From CAG-1138 sp964495385 (GTDB lineage Bacteria > Bacillota > Clostridia > Christensenellales > CAG-917): a stretch of 64,000 nt of DNA. The stretch's first letter is position 1. Each line of letters begins with the position of its first letter. The stretch covers positions 1 through 64,000 of the forward strand of contig CAZBVO010000001.1 of the NCBI GenBank assembly GCA_964495385.1. The letters are read 5' to 3'. This document shows positions 53,407 to 61,573 of the stretch, in pieces. The notes under the pieces were generated by a model, which was not told the origin of the DNA, ran no database searches, and saw only the letters and a list, made by a program, of their open reading frames with translations. A program made the position numbers and the translations under genes.

Positions 53407-54450
53407 ATGAAGCGCTTAATTTTGCTTACCGCAATTTTGTCACTCTTTGTTGCGGCAATCATACCTACAACCGAAGCCGTTGCCGTCGCCGACTCGACGA
53501 CGCTTGTAACCGGAGAGTATCTTAAAGTTGACGAATCCGTCACCTTAATTTCGGCAAACTTCAGCAAAAACGAGATTTTTACCGTTCCTGCATCCTACTA
53601 CGTTCAGTATCTCGGCTATGACGAAGACAACGAAATTCATCTGTTCAAGTATATGGACGTCGAAGGCACTCTTTCGGACAGCGACGTTCAAAAGCTTTCC
53701 AAGCAAACCGACAGCGACTTTCAAGATGCCGAAACCGACCGCAATCCTAATTTGGATCTCACCGTCGTAACCGACATCACCGACGTAAGCATCGTCGCCA
53801 TAAAAAGCACCAAAAACGGCAAGAAATCCGAAGTCGCCGTAGCCGATTTTTCGGCAGGCACCGCCTTCACTTTCTACGGATTTTTAAATCACGACGCCAC
53901 CGATTATGCCTTTGTTAAGGGCGCAGACGGAAGTTACTGGTACATCCCTACCTCCGTTTTGCTGGTGACCTCGGTTGAAGGAAGCACCGTAAACGCCGAA
54001 AGGCTGTCGTCCTACACTCTGCCGCAACACTACTATTCCCGTCCGCCGGTCGAAATCATCGATCCGTCCGACAACCAAAACAGCGGCGGCACAAGCGGTT
54101 CGAACAATCTTTTGAACGTCGACAACAACGTGCTTCGCATCATGCTTATCATCGGAATAGTTCTGCCGGCAGTCATCATAATGTTTTTGCTTTTCAAGCC
54201 GGTTGCCAAAAAGAAAGGCGGCTACGACTACGACCGCAACAGAAGTTACGATCAAGGCCCGTCCCCTTACGACCAACCGCGCAGCCGTTATCGCGATGAC
54301 GATTATTACGACCGCAGGTATCGCCGAGACGACCGCTACGACAACCGCGACCGCCGTGACGACCGCAACTACCGTGACGACCGCGATTACCGCGATTATC
54401 GCGACTACCGTGACGACCGTGATCGCCGCGACTACGACGACCGCTATTGA
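53407..54450 (+). CDS. signal-peptide membrane protein with Arg/Asp-rich tail
   Basis: 347 residues on the opposite strand to the phage genes around it. Signal peptide (MKRLILLTAILSLFVAAIIP), ~215-residue extracytoplasmic beta-rich region with an SH3-like stretch (TFYGFLNHDATDYAFVKG), TM at ~240-264, then an 80-residue cytoplasmic tail built of Arg, Asp and Tyr (YRDD/DRRD units). SD GAGGT, own terminator downstream. Looks like a 'moron' cargo gene. Unknown function. Confidence 0.75.
   Translation: MKRLILLTAILSLFVAAIIPTTEAVAVADSTTLVTGEYLKVDESVTLISANFSKNEIFTVPASYYVQYLGYDEDNEIHLFKYMDVEGTLSDSDVQKLSKQTDSDFQDAETDRNPNLDLTVVTDITDVSIVAIKSTKNGKKSEVAVADFSAGTAFTFYGFLNHDATDYAFVKGADGSYWYIPTSVLLVTSVEGSTVNAERLSSYTLPQHYYSRPPVEIIDPSDNQNSGGTSGSNNLLNVDNNVLRIMLIIGIVLPAVIIMFLLFKPVAKKKGGYDYDRNRSYDQGPSPYDQPRSRYRDDDYYDRRYRRDDRYDNRDRRDDRNYRDDRDYRDYRDYRDDRDRRDYDDRY
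54268..54450 (+). repeat. degenerate RD/YRD-encoding repeat
   Basis: Short tandem units of the type GAC CGC / TAC CGT GAC encode the Arg/Asp/Tyr tail. Purine-pyrimidine alternation makes all frames open on both strands here. Confidence 0.7.
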
Positions 54451-54455
54451 AACCC

Positions 54456-54483
54456 ACCGCACCGTTTCGGTGCGGTTTTATTT
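54456..54483 (+). terminator. terminator of the Arg/Asp-rich membrane protein gene
   Basis: Perfect ACCGCACCG / CGGTGCGGT stem, 3-nt loop, then TTTATTT. The minus strand lacks a U-tract, so it is mainly a plus-strand terminator. Confidence 0.85.
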
Positions 54484-54978
54484 GCCCGAAATTTCGGCGA
54501 GTTTCTCCTCCGAGCGGCGTTTTTCAAGTTCGTAAAGAGGCATCGACTTAAACTCGTCTTTTAGTGCCGCAAATTCTCTGCTTTCCGCCAAAAGCGTTGC
54601 CAGCTGTCTGGTTGCGGCGTCGTAACGTCTGAAACAATTTCGAAGCGACCAGCCCGCCTTGTCGGCGATATCGGCAAATTGCAAATGTTCGACAAATCTT
54701 TGCGTCAACAGTTTTTCGTCCTCGGTTTTTGACAGGATTTTTTCGACGACCGAACGAAAACGGAGGTAGGTTTCCTTTGTTTCAATCAGATCGATGATTT
54801 TGTTGCATTGGTCAAGCGTCGACGAGCCGCGCTTATAGTTGAAGCTTGCCAACGCCGATTTCAAAATCTGTCTTTCGATGGCTCTGATTGCGCCTGCCGT
54901 TTTTGCGTAAACACGCATAACGATCTTTGCTTCTTCTGTTTCCCAAACGGTCGGGCAAAGTTGCGAATTGTTTGTCAT
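54478..54978 (-). CDS. sigma-like phage regulator (DUF1492/ArpU type)
   Basis: 166 residues. The second half resembles sigma region 4: LSKTEDEKLLTQRFVEHLQF, then ADIADKAGWSLRNCFRRYDA as the helix-turn-helix. An N-terminal helical part precedes it. Such proteins control late phage genes. A small-terminase role is the alternative, as it lies just ahead of the large subunit, though separated by an opposite-strand gene. SD AGGAGAACC. It is transcribed from the 55.1-kb promoter. Confidence 0.62.
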   Translation of the reverse strand: MTNNSQLCPTVWETEEAKIVMRVYAKTAGAIRAIERQILKSALASFNYKRGSSTLDQCNKIIDLIETKETYLRFRSVVEKILSKTEDEKLLTQRFVEHLQFADIADKAGWSLRNCFRRYDAATRQLATLLAESREFAALKDEFKSMPLYELEKRRSEEKLAEISGK

Positions 54979-55017
54979 AAGTGGTTCTCCTTTCCTTCGA
55001 ATTTATCGTCTTTCTAA

Positions 55018-55055
55018 AAATTCAACCCACCCGAAATTGCGGGAAGGTTGAATTT
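55018..55055 (-). promoter_or_regulatory. leader hairpin, possible attenuator, before the sigma-like gene
   Basis: 16-nt arms AAATTCAACC..CCCG / CGGG..GGTTGAATTT. On the minus strand it runs into TTTTTAG before the SD, so it could terminate the leader. A smaller CCCG-AAT-CGGG hairpin lies just upstream (55063-55072). On the plus strand ATTTATTTTTG follows. Confidence 0.55.
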
Positions 55056-55095
55056 ATTTTTGCCCGAATCGGGGCTTATGGGGTGCGATGTGCCT

Positions 55096-55125
55096 ATCTT
55101 AACGCCGAAAAACTGCATTTGTCAA
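55096..55125 (-). promoter_or_regulatory. SigA-type promoter of the phage-like module regulator
   Basis: Minus strand TTGACA, 18-bp spacer, TAAGAT; start near 55089, ~110 nt upstream of the regulator. The spacer is 1 bp longer than optimal. The -35 lies in TTTGTCAAA (plus strand), a one-mismatch Spo0A box. Confidence 0.7.
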
Positions 55126-55175
55126 ACTTTTATGACATCAAACGGCAAGGCATATTTTGCAATATTTTGATTTCG

Positions 55176-55214
55176 TTTGTCGAATTTTAAAAGTACTTAA
55201 ATATATTTGTCGAA
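55176..55214. promoter_or_regulatory. two candidate Spo0A boxes
   Basis: TTTGTCGAA at 55176-55184 and 55206-55214 (plus strand), both full matches to the Spo0A box (core TGNCGAA), same orientation, 30 bp apart (about three helical turns). They lie ~90 and ~120 bp upstream of the predicted start. The rest of the 360-nt gap 54979-55338 holds the promoter, leader hairpins, and the terminator of the rluA-type gene. Confidence 0.45.
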
Positions 55215-55283
55215 ATATGTTGAAATCAATACAAAATCCACAGAAATTATCAAATAAAACTGTAAAATAAATTTTTTTGACAC

Positions 55284-55314
55284 AAAAAATCGCAACGCCG
55301 TTTGCGTTGCGATT
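55284..55314 (-). terminator. terminator of the ileS-side operon
   Basis: Minus strand AATCGCAACG / CGTTGCGATT stem, loop CAAACG, then a U-tract. ~25 nt after the pseudouridine synthase stop. Confidence 0.85.
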
Positions 55315-55338
55315 CAAATTAAACTATTTACCCCCGGC

Positions 55339-56058
55339 TTATGCTCTGCCGTCCGACAAAAATGTTTCGACGTTAAAATATTTCCAAGGTCTTTCGTCTT
55401 CAGGCGGATAAACTCTGAAAACCATCTGCGCGTCCTTCACCGGATGTTTAAACCTAAGCTCGGTGGCCCAAAGTGCGAGGTTGCAATTTGCCTTCGGCCT
55501 CGAGCCGGAGTACTTGACGTCCCCCACAAGCGGATGACCTATGTGCGCCATTTGAACCCTTATCTGATGGCTTCTGCCCGTATCCAATTTTACCAAACAA
55601 AGGCTGATGCGGCTGCTTTCGTCGCTGCAAAGCAACTTGTAATCCAATTCCGCACGCTTCGCCCCTTCGGTCAGCATCGGCACGACGGACACGACGTTCG
55701 ACGTTTCGTCCTTTTTCAAAAAGTTTGACAAATGTGCCTGCCTGTCCTTTGGAACTCCGTACACTACCGCCAGGTATTTTTTGTCGACTTCGCCGTCGGA
55801 AATTGCCTTGCAAAGTCTTGCGGCGGCTTTGGAGGTTTTTGCAAAAACCATAACTCCGCCCGTCGGACGGTCCAGCCTTTGAACCAGCCCCAAATAAGCC
55901 TCGCCCGGCTTTTGATAGGTTTCCTGCAAATATTGCTTCAACATCGAAAGCATATCCGGATCCTTGCTGCTGTCGGCCTGAACGGGAACATTCTGCGGCT
56001 TCACCACAACCAGAATGTGATTGTCTTCATAAACGATTTTAATGTCTTTGTAGTCCAT
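55339..56058 (-). CDS. RluA-family pseudouridine synthase
   Basis: 239 residues, without an N-terminal S4 domain. Catalytic Asp in VQRLDRPTGGVMVFAKTS (~62-79). LDTGRSHQIRVQMAHIGHPLVGDVKYS near the C-terminus is the RluA signature. It makes pseudouridine in rRNA or tRNA; the exact site is not inferable. 14 nt downstream of the methyltransferase gene. Confidence 0.92.
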   Translation of the reverse strand: MDYKDIKIVYEDNHILVVVKPQNVPVQADSSKDPDMLSMLKQYLQETYQKPGEAYLGLVQRLDRPTGGVMVFAKTSKAAARLCKAISDGEVDKKYLAVVYGVPKDRQAHLSNFLKKDETSNVVSVVPMLTEGAKRAELDYKLLCSDESSRISLCLVKLDTGRSHQIRVQMAHIGHPLVGDVKYSGSRPKANCNLALWATELRFKHPVKDAQMVFRVYPPEDERPWKYFNVETFLSDGRA

Positions 56059-56072
56059 ATTATTCTCCTCGG

Positions 56073-56936
56073 TTACTTGTTGAAAACGGCAAACGCACTT
56101 GCTCCTGCCGGCAGAATCATTCCGCCCTCTTCGGTCGGAAGGCCGATTTCGTCGGCATCGATGACCGCATCCGTACCCAGCGCACGGGTTAAGATGTTGG
56201 CCATAACGGTGGGTTGCAAACCCGTTGTATAGCTGTTTATCAAATAAAACAGCGGCTTATCCGACAACAAATCTTTGGTAAGTTTGACCAAATCGAAAAT
56301 GCTGTCCTCGATTTTCCAAGTCTCGCCGTTAGGCCCGCGCCCGAAACTCGGCGGATCCATAATCACCGCATCGTATTTGCGGCCTCGCTTTATTTCGCGT
56401 CTGACAAACTTTTCGCAATCGTCTATTATGTATCTGACGGGTTTGTTCTCCAGGCCCGAAAGGCGGATGTTTTCGCCTGCCCGTTCAACCATGGCTTTTG
56501 CGCTGTCCACGTGGCAAACCTTCGCCCCTGCCGACAGACACGCAACCGTTGCGCCGCCGGTGTAAGCAAACAGATTCAAAACCTCGATAGGCCTGCCTGC
56601 CCCTTTTATAAGGTCAATCATTCTGGCCCAGTTTACGGCCTGCTCAGGAAACAGTCCCGTGTGCTTAAAGCCCATAAGCTTAAGTTTGAATTTCAAATCA
56701 CGCCAGCCGACGACAAAATCGGACGGCATTTTGCCGTTGTAGTGCCAAGCGCCGCCGCCCGTTTCGCTGCGAGTGTAGTAAGCGGTAAGCCCTTTGTAAT
56801 TTTTCAACGGGAAAGCCGCAGGCCAAATAACCTGCGGATCGGGACGAAGCAAAATATACTTGCCCCACCTTTCCAATTTTTCTCCGTCTCCCGTAGCGAT
56901 GACGGAATAGTCGGTCCACTCGTTGTTAAATTTCAT
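56073..56936 (-). CDS. class I SAM-dependent methyltransferase (RlmI/RlmK-like)
   Basis: 287 residues. Motif I VLNLFAYTGGATVACLSAGA, acidic HVDSAKAM, motif IV MDPPSFGRG. This matches the Methyltrans_SAM group (COG1092-like) that methylates rRNA cytosine-5 in relatives, but the N-terminal PUA domain of RlmI is absent. Starts 2 nt after ileS. Confidence 0.85.
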   Translation of the reverse strand: MKFNNEWTDYSVIATGDGEKLERWGKYILLRPDPQVIWPAAFPLKNYKGLTAYYTRSETGGGAWHYNGKMPSDFVVGWRDLKFKLKLMGFKHTGLFPEQAVNWARMIDLIKGAGRPIEVLNLFAYTGGATVACLSAGAKVCHVDSAKAMVERAGENIRLSGLENKPVRYIIDDCEKFVRREIKRGRKYDAVIMDPPSFGRGPNGETWKIEDSIFDLVKLTKDLLSDKPLFYLINSYTTGLQPTVMANILTRALGTDAVIDADEIGLPTEEGGMILPAGASAFAVFNK

Positions 56937-56938
56937 GC

Positions 56939-59900
56939 CTAACCTATTTTCTTAACCGAAAGCATTACGTTTTCGCCGTTGATATCCCATTCTTTTACGT
57001 AGCCGTCAAGCTCGTCGACGACGTCTTCGGCAAGCGTAACGCGCTTGACAAATGCGTTTGCGATAGCGGCCTGTTTGATCTCGTCGGAAGCTTTAAGTCC
57101 GATGACGATGTGGTCAACAACCTCGAAGCCGGCTTCTTTGCGCATTGTCTGAACCTTCGAAACGATTTCCCTTGCCAAGCCTTCGCTGACAAGTTCCGGC
57201 GTAACGGCAGTGTTCAAAATAACGGTGACGTCGCCTTCCGTTTCGGCGGCGAAGCCTTCGCGATCTTTTACCGACACAAGCAAATCGTCTTTTGAAAATT
57301 CAACGGTTTTTCCGTCAATTTCGGTGGTATAAACCCCGTTTTCGATTGCATCGACAATTTCAAAACCGTCTGCCGAAGCCAAAAACGCCTTGATTTTCCC
57401 AAGCAACGGACCGTATTTAGGCCCTATGGTTTTCAGTTGCGGTTTAAGTTCATAGGTGATAAATTCTCTGTCGCTTGCACTTGACGAAACCTCCTTAACG
57501 TTCAATTCGTCTGCAACCAACGCTTTCAATTCGTCGGTCAGAGGTTTGCCCTTGACGTACAAAACGCTGAGCGGTTGACGGTTCTTGACGTTTGCCTTAT
57601 TGCGGCAAGCACGCCCCAACGTAACCACCTTTATAACCTCTTTCATGCCGTCCTCGAGGCTCTTGTCGATGGCCGTAAAATCGGCCTTCGGGAACTGGCA
57701 CAGGTGCACCGAAACGGGTGCGTTTTTGTCAAAGTTTTTAGCAAGGTTCTGATAAATCTGCTCAGCCATAAACGGAACGAACGGAGCTATCACCTTTGAC
57801 AATTCGATGAGGACGTGCGACAAAGTGGTGTATGCCGCCTCTTTGTCCTTGGTCATATCGCTGCCCCAGAAACGTTCTCTCGAGCGGCGGACGTACCAGT
57901 TGGACAAATCGTCCACGAAATCGCCTATTGCCCTTGCGCTTTCGGTGATTTTATATTCGTTAAGTGCTTCGTCGACGTATGCGATAAGGCTGTTTAACGA
58001 CGACAGCAACCACTTATCCATAGTGGTGAGTTGCTGATCTTCCAGCTTATGTTCGCACGGATTGAATTTGTCGATATCCGCATACAAAACGTAAAAAGCA
58101 TAAGTGTTCCACAGCGTGCCCATAAACTTGCGTTGCGCTTCGCTTACGTTGTCCGCCGAGAATCTGGACGGCAACCAAGGTGCGCTTGCGGTGTAGAAAT
58201 ACCATCTCACGGCATCTGCGCCCTGCACGTCCAAAACGCTGAACGGATCAACCACGTTGCCCTTATGTTTGCTCATTTTGATGCCGTTTTTGTCGTTAAC
58301 GTGGCCCAAAACGATGCAGTTTTCAAACGGATTTTTGTCAAACAGCAAGGTGGAAATTGCCAAAAGCGTGTAGAACCAACCTCTTGTCTGATCGACTGCT
58401 TCCGAAATGAAGTTTGCCGGGAAAACCTTTTCAAAAGTTTCCTTGTTTTCAAACGGATAGTGCCATTGAGCAAACGGCATGCTGCCGCTGTCGTACCAGC
58501 AGTCCATAACTTCCGGAGTTCTTCTGAAAGTTCCGCCGCAATCGCAATCCCAAGTTATAGGATCCAAATACGGTTTATGCAGTTCCGGAGCTTTTTCAAG
58601 GCCCGCAAGTTCGCAAAGTTCTTTTCTGCTTCCGATGACGTGACGTTTGCCGCACTTGTCGCAAATCCAGATAGGCAACGGAGTTCCCCAATAGCGTTCT
58701 CTGCTAAATCCCCAGTCGATAACGTTTTCAAGGAAGTTGCCCATGCGGCCATTTTTGATGGATGCAGGCATCCAGTTGACGGCGTTGTTGTTTTTGAGCA
58801 AGTTATCCCTCACAGCCGTCATTTTTATAAACCAGCTGCTGCGAGCAAAGTAAATAAGCGGAGTGTCGCAACGCCAGCAGAACGGATAGCTGTGTTCGAA
58901 TTCGGCCTTTTTGAACAAAAGTCCTGCCTCTTTCAGCTTTCTCAAAACCACCTTGTCGGCGTCTTTGACAAACAAACCTTCCAAATCTTCTCCGCACTCG
59001 GCGGTCATTTTGCCTCTGGTGTCGACAAATTGAACCAGTGGCAAGCCGTAAGCACGACCTACCTGAGTGTCGTCCTCACCGAACGCCGGAGCGATATGTA
59101 CCACGCCCGTACCGTCGGTAGTGGTAACGTACTCGGCATTTGTGACGAAAAACGCTTTTTTGCCTTCCTTATAAAAGTCGAAAAGCGGCTCGTATTCGAC
59201 GTATTCGTAGTCCTTACCTTTTTTTCTGTCGACAATTTCGTAATCTTCAAAAAGGCTCGGAACAAGCGATTCGGCAAGAATATACTTTTCGTCGCCGACC
59301 TTGATTTTGACGTAATCGGTTTTTGCGTTCATGCACAGGGCAACGTTGGACGGGAGCGTCCAAGGAGTGGTTGTCCAAGCGAGGAAGAACGTCCCTTCCT
59401 CCCCTTTGACCTTAAACTTAACGTAAGCGGACGTATCCTTGACGTCCTTATATCCCTGAGCAACCTCGTGGCTGGACAAAGCCGTTCCGCATCTCGGGCA
59501 GTAAGGCACAACCTTGTGTCCCTTGTAGATGAGGTCTTTTTTGTCGATTTCCTTCAAACTCCACCACACCGACTCGATGTAGTTGTCGTCGTAAGTGACG
59601 TACGGATTGTCCATATCCGCCCAATAGCCTACTCTGTCGGACATGACCTCCCATTCGTGCTTATATTTCCAAACACTTTCCTTGCACTTTTGAATAAAAG
59701 GTTCGACGCCGTATTTTTCGATTTCGGGTTTTCCGTCGATGCCCAAAAGCTTTTCGACTTCCAGCTCGACAGGCAAACCGTGAGTGTCCCAACCGGCCTT
59801 TCTGAGGACGTGGTAGCCCTTCATGGTTTTGTAACGAGGGATAATATCCTTCATAACACGGGTGAGAATATGTCCGATGTGCGGTTTTCCGTTGGCCGTA

Positions 59901-60043
59901 GGAGGGCCGTCGAAGAAACTGAATTCCGGATTGCCTTCATTTTTCTCTACACTTTTCTTAAAAACGTCGTTTTCTTTCCAGAATGCCAAAACCTCTTTTT
60001 CTCTGTCCACGAAATTGAGGCCGGTATCAACTTTTTTATACAT
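56939..60043 (-). CDS. ileS: isoleucyl-tRNA synthetase, type 2 (eukaryote/archaea-like)
   Basis: 1034 residues from the ATG at 60043 (SD AGAGGAG). Canonical HIGH motif in GKPHIGHIL (55-58), editing domain, GIKMSKHKGNVVDP as KMSKS variant. The segment VTYDDNYIESVWWSLKEID, then VVPYCPRCGTALSSHEVAQGY, is typical of type 2 IleRS, the class with lower mupirocin sensitivity; type 1 reads differently. No T-box leader lies upstream, since the next gene ends 41 nt away. Confidence 0.96.
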   Translation of the reverse strand: MYKKVDTGLNFVDREKEVLAFWKENDVFKKSVEKNEGNPEFSFFDGPPTANGKPHIGHILTRVMKDIIPRYKTMKGYHVLRKAGWDTHGLPVELEVEKLLGIDGKPEIEKYGVEPFIQKCKESVWKYKHEWEVMSDRVGYWADMDNPYVTYDDNYIESVWWSLKEIDKKDLIYKGHKVVPYCPRCGTALSSHEVAQGYKDVKDTSAYVKFKVKGEEGTFFLAWTTTPWTLPSNVALCMNAKTDYVKIKVGDEKYILAESLVPSLFEDYEIVDRKKGKDYEYVEYEPLFDFYKEGKKAFFVTNAEYVTTTDGTGVVHIAPAFGEDDTQVGRAYGLPLVQFVDTRGKMTAECGEDLEGLFVKDADKVVLRKLKEAGLLFKKAEFEHSYPFCWRCDTPLIYFARSSWFIKMTAVRDNLLKNNNAVNWMPASIKNGRMGNFLENVIDWGFSRERYWGTPLPIWICDKCGKRHVIGSRKELCELAGLEKAPELHKPYLDPITWDCDCGGTFRRTPEVMDCWYDSGSMPFAQWHYPFENKETFEKVFPANFISEAVDQTRGWFYTLLAISTLLFDKNPFENCIVLGHVNDKNGIKMSKHKGNVVDPFSVLDVQGADAVRWYFYTASAPWLPSRFSADNVSEAQRKFMGTLWNTYAFYVLYADIDKFNPCEHKLEDQQLTTMDKWLLSSLNSLIAYVDEALNEYKITESARAIGDFVDDLSNWYVRRSRERFWGSDMTKDKEAAYTTLSHVLIELSKVIAPFVPFMAEQIYQNLAKNFDKNAPVSVHLCQFPKADFTAIDKSLEDGMKEVIKVVTLGRACRNKANVKNRQPLSVLYVKGKPLTDELKALVADELNVKEVSSSASDREFITYELKPQLKTIGPKYGPLLGKIKAFLASADGFEIVDAIENGVYTTEIDGKTVEFSKDDLLVSVKDREGFAAETEGDVTVILNTAVTPELVSEGLAREIVSKVQTMRKEAGFEVVDHIVIGLKASDEIKQAAIANAFVKRVTLAEDVVDELDGYVKEWDINGENVMLSVKKIG

Positions 60044-60084
60044 AGATGCTCCTCTAAATGCCGTTTGGCTCAAATTATTTTCGT

Positions 60085-61572
60085 TTATGCGACGATGACG
60101 TAATTGACCGTCAACAGTCTGCCGCCGGCCCAGCCGACGTAAATTTCGTTTTCTCTTTCGGTGTTCATGTCGATGTCGTCCGGTGTCAAGCGCACCATAT
60201 CCGGCACCGTCAGCAAAATGACCGACCTTGTGTCTGCATTAAGCTGTTGTTGCAAATTCAATTCCTTAGTGCTTCCGTCGTCATAGGTCATCAAAACGTA
60301 GGCATCGCCGAAATCGAAGGTGTCGCCTGCCGAATAAACCAGCGTAACGGTGCCGCTCGCCTCGGAATAGGACGTAAAGCCCTTCATGCTTTCAACGTTT
60401 TTGACCTCCATTTTTTCAACCCTTGCGGTAACGATGTACTCTGTTTCGCAGCAGTACTCGGTGCCGTTTGGCGTAGTGTAAAACACGTTGAGCTTGAATC
60501 TGCCGCCTTTTGACGTATCGAAGCCGCTTTCTTCGATTCTGACAGATGCGTCGCTTACTCCCACTTCTGCGGTAACGCCGCCGACAAATTTGATTTTCAG
60601 CGTGCTTTCGACAATGTTTATTTTGTCGCCGACGTAGTAGTTAAGCTCGCCGGTTGCCGCCGAAAACACAACGGATTCTATTTGATTTTCGTCGTAAACG
60701 GTGTAAGTGAACGCAATTTCGAAACTCGCGTCGCAATCGCTGAGCGACGGAGTGTATTTAAGCGTCATTTTTTTGTCCGTGCCCGTCTCGGACGAATCGA
60801 AGCCCGAAATCATATCGGCGGTAACTTGGACCGTCGCACTCTCGCCGAGGCTGGTTTCCGTCAGCAGTTGCAAATTACCCACGTCGACGTCTTCGCTTTT
60901 AAGATAGACCGTGCGAGGGGTACCCGTCAATGCAATAGAATGCACGAAAGGATAGCCCACCACCTTGTAATCGAGTTCGTAAATTTCGGCCAGGAAGGTA
61001 ACTTTAAGTTTATACTCGCCGGCAACTTCCGTCGAAAATCCCGAAACCGAAAAGTTGTAGCCCGTTTTGTTGGCCGCCGCCGTAACTTTAAGCACGGTGG
61101 ACGACGTCGAATTTCTCTTTTTGATGCTAAATTTAGACGAACCCCACAAAACGGAATTTCCCACCGTGTATACCGATTGGAAATCTTCCGAGTCAAACTC
61201 TACTCCGTCGTAGGTCGACGACACCATGTACGGAACGTTCACCGACTGTCCGCCCGTCGACACCTTTATAAATCCGACGGTTTCGTCGACAGCGGTGCCC
61301 GTGGTCATCACGGAAAAATCGTTTTCGTTTAAATTGATGTCCTTTTCGGTGCCGTCCGAGTAGCGAACCGTTATGACACAACCGTCAAACAGCACGTCTT
61401 CGCCCGGCAAATAGTACCTTTTTGTCGGCAGATTTTTGATTTCGAGCGAGCTTACCGACAGCGAATCGGGCTTGTCCTCCGAGCGGAACAAAACCACCGC
61501 CGCAATCACCGCCGAAACGGCAATCACCGCAATAAGCAACAGCACGATAAGTTTTTTGTTTTTGTCGTTCAT
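60085..61572 (-). CDS. membrane-anchored bacterial Ig-like (group 3) surface protein
   Basis: 495 residues. Short cytoplasmic N-terminus, TM (~8-29, LIVLLLIAVIAVSAVIAAVV), then several ~75-residue modules with the Big_3 pattern YYLPGEDVLFDGCVITVRYSDG and AGDTFDFGDAYVLMTYDDGS. Signal-anchor topology puts the Ig-like repeats outside. No enzymatic domain. It lies between gpmI and ileS with 1-nt and 41-nt gaps. Confidence 0.8.
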   Translation of the reverse strand: MNDKNKKLIVLLLIAVIAVSAVIAAVVLFRSEDKPDSLSVSSLEIKNLPTKRYYLPGEDVLFDGCVITVRYSDGTEKDINLNENDFSVMTTGTAVDETVGFIKVSTGGQSVNVPYMVSSTYDGVEFDSEDFQSVYTVGNSVLWGSSKFSIKKRNSTSSTVLKVTAAANKTGYNFSVSGFSTEVAGEYKLKVTFLAEIYELDYKVVGYPFVHSIALTGTPRTVYLKSEDVDVGNLQLLTETSLGESATVQVTADMISGFDSSETGTDKKMTLKYTPSLSDCDASFEIAFTYTVYDENQIESVVFSAATGELNYYVGDKINIVESTLKIKFVGGVTAEVGVSDASVRIEESGFDTSKGGRFKLNVFYTTPNGTEYCCETEYIVTARVEKMEVKNVESMKGFTSYSEASGTVTLVYSAGDTFDFGDAYVLMTYDDGSTKELNLQQQLNADTRSVILLTVPDMVRLTPDDIDMNTERENEIYVGWAGGRLLTVNYVIVA

Positions 61573-61573
61573 G

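Larger units (their letters stand above)
43889..54978 (-). mobile_element. compact podovirus-like packaging/structural module, possibly domesticated
   Basis: About 11 kb. Transcription order: sigma-like regulator, large terminase, small unknown, portal, scaffold, major capsid, unknown, adaptor, gp10-like protein, 41-residue coiled coil, ejection-like coiled coil, BhlA-type holin, phi-LC3-type holin. All frames are open and most overlap by 1-8 nt. I find no integrase, repressor, replication, tail fibre or endolysin gene, and no flanking tRNA or evident direct repeats. Codon use looks like the host's. Either a remnant under selection, a gene-transfer-agent-like unit, or a satellite. Confidence 0.75.

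Noticed and set aside
54268..54450. CRISPR-like or satellite repeat
   Set aside because: Units are degenerate, in-frame codons for Arg/Asp/Tyr without spacers; this is a low-complexity protein tail.
43889..54978. attL/attR direct repeats bounding the phage-like module
   Set aside because: No tRNA or matching direct repeat was found by eye near 43.86 kb and 55.0-55.3 kb; the flanking hairpins have different sequences.
54478..54978. small terminase subunit
   Set aside because: The position fits, but the second half looks like sigma region 4. Kept as the alternative, not the call.
60044..60084. T-box leader for ileS
   Set aside because: Only 41 nt separate ileS from the upstream gene; there is no room for a T-box.
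58031..60103. 690-codon plus-strand frame opposite ileS
   Set aside because: Same codon-bias artefact; the sense strand is a complete isoleucyl-tRNA synthetase.
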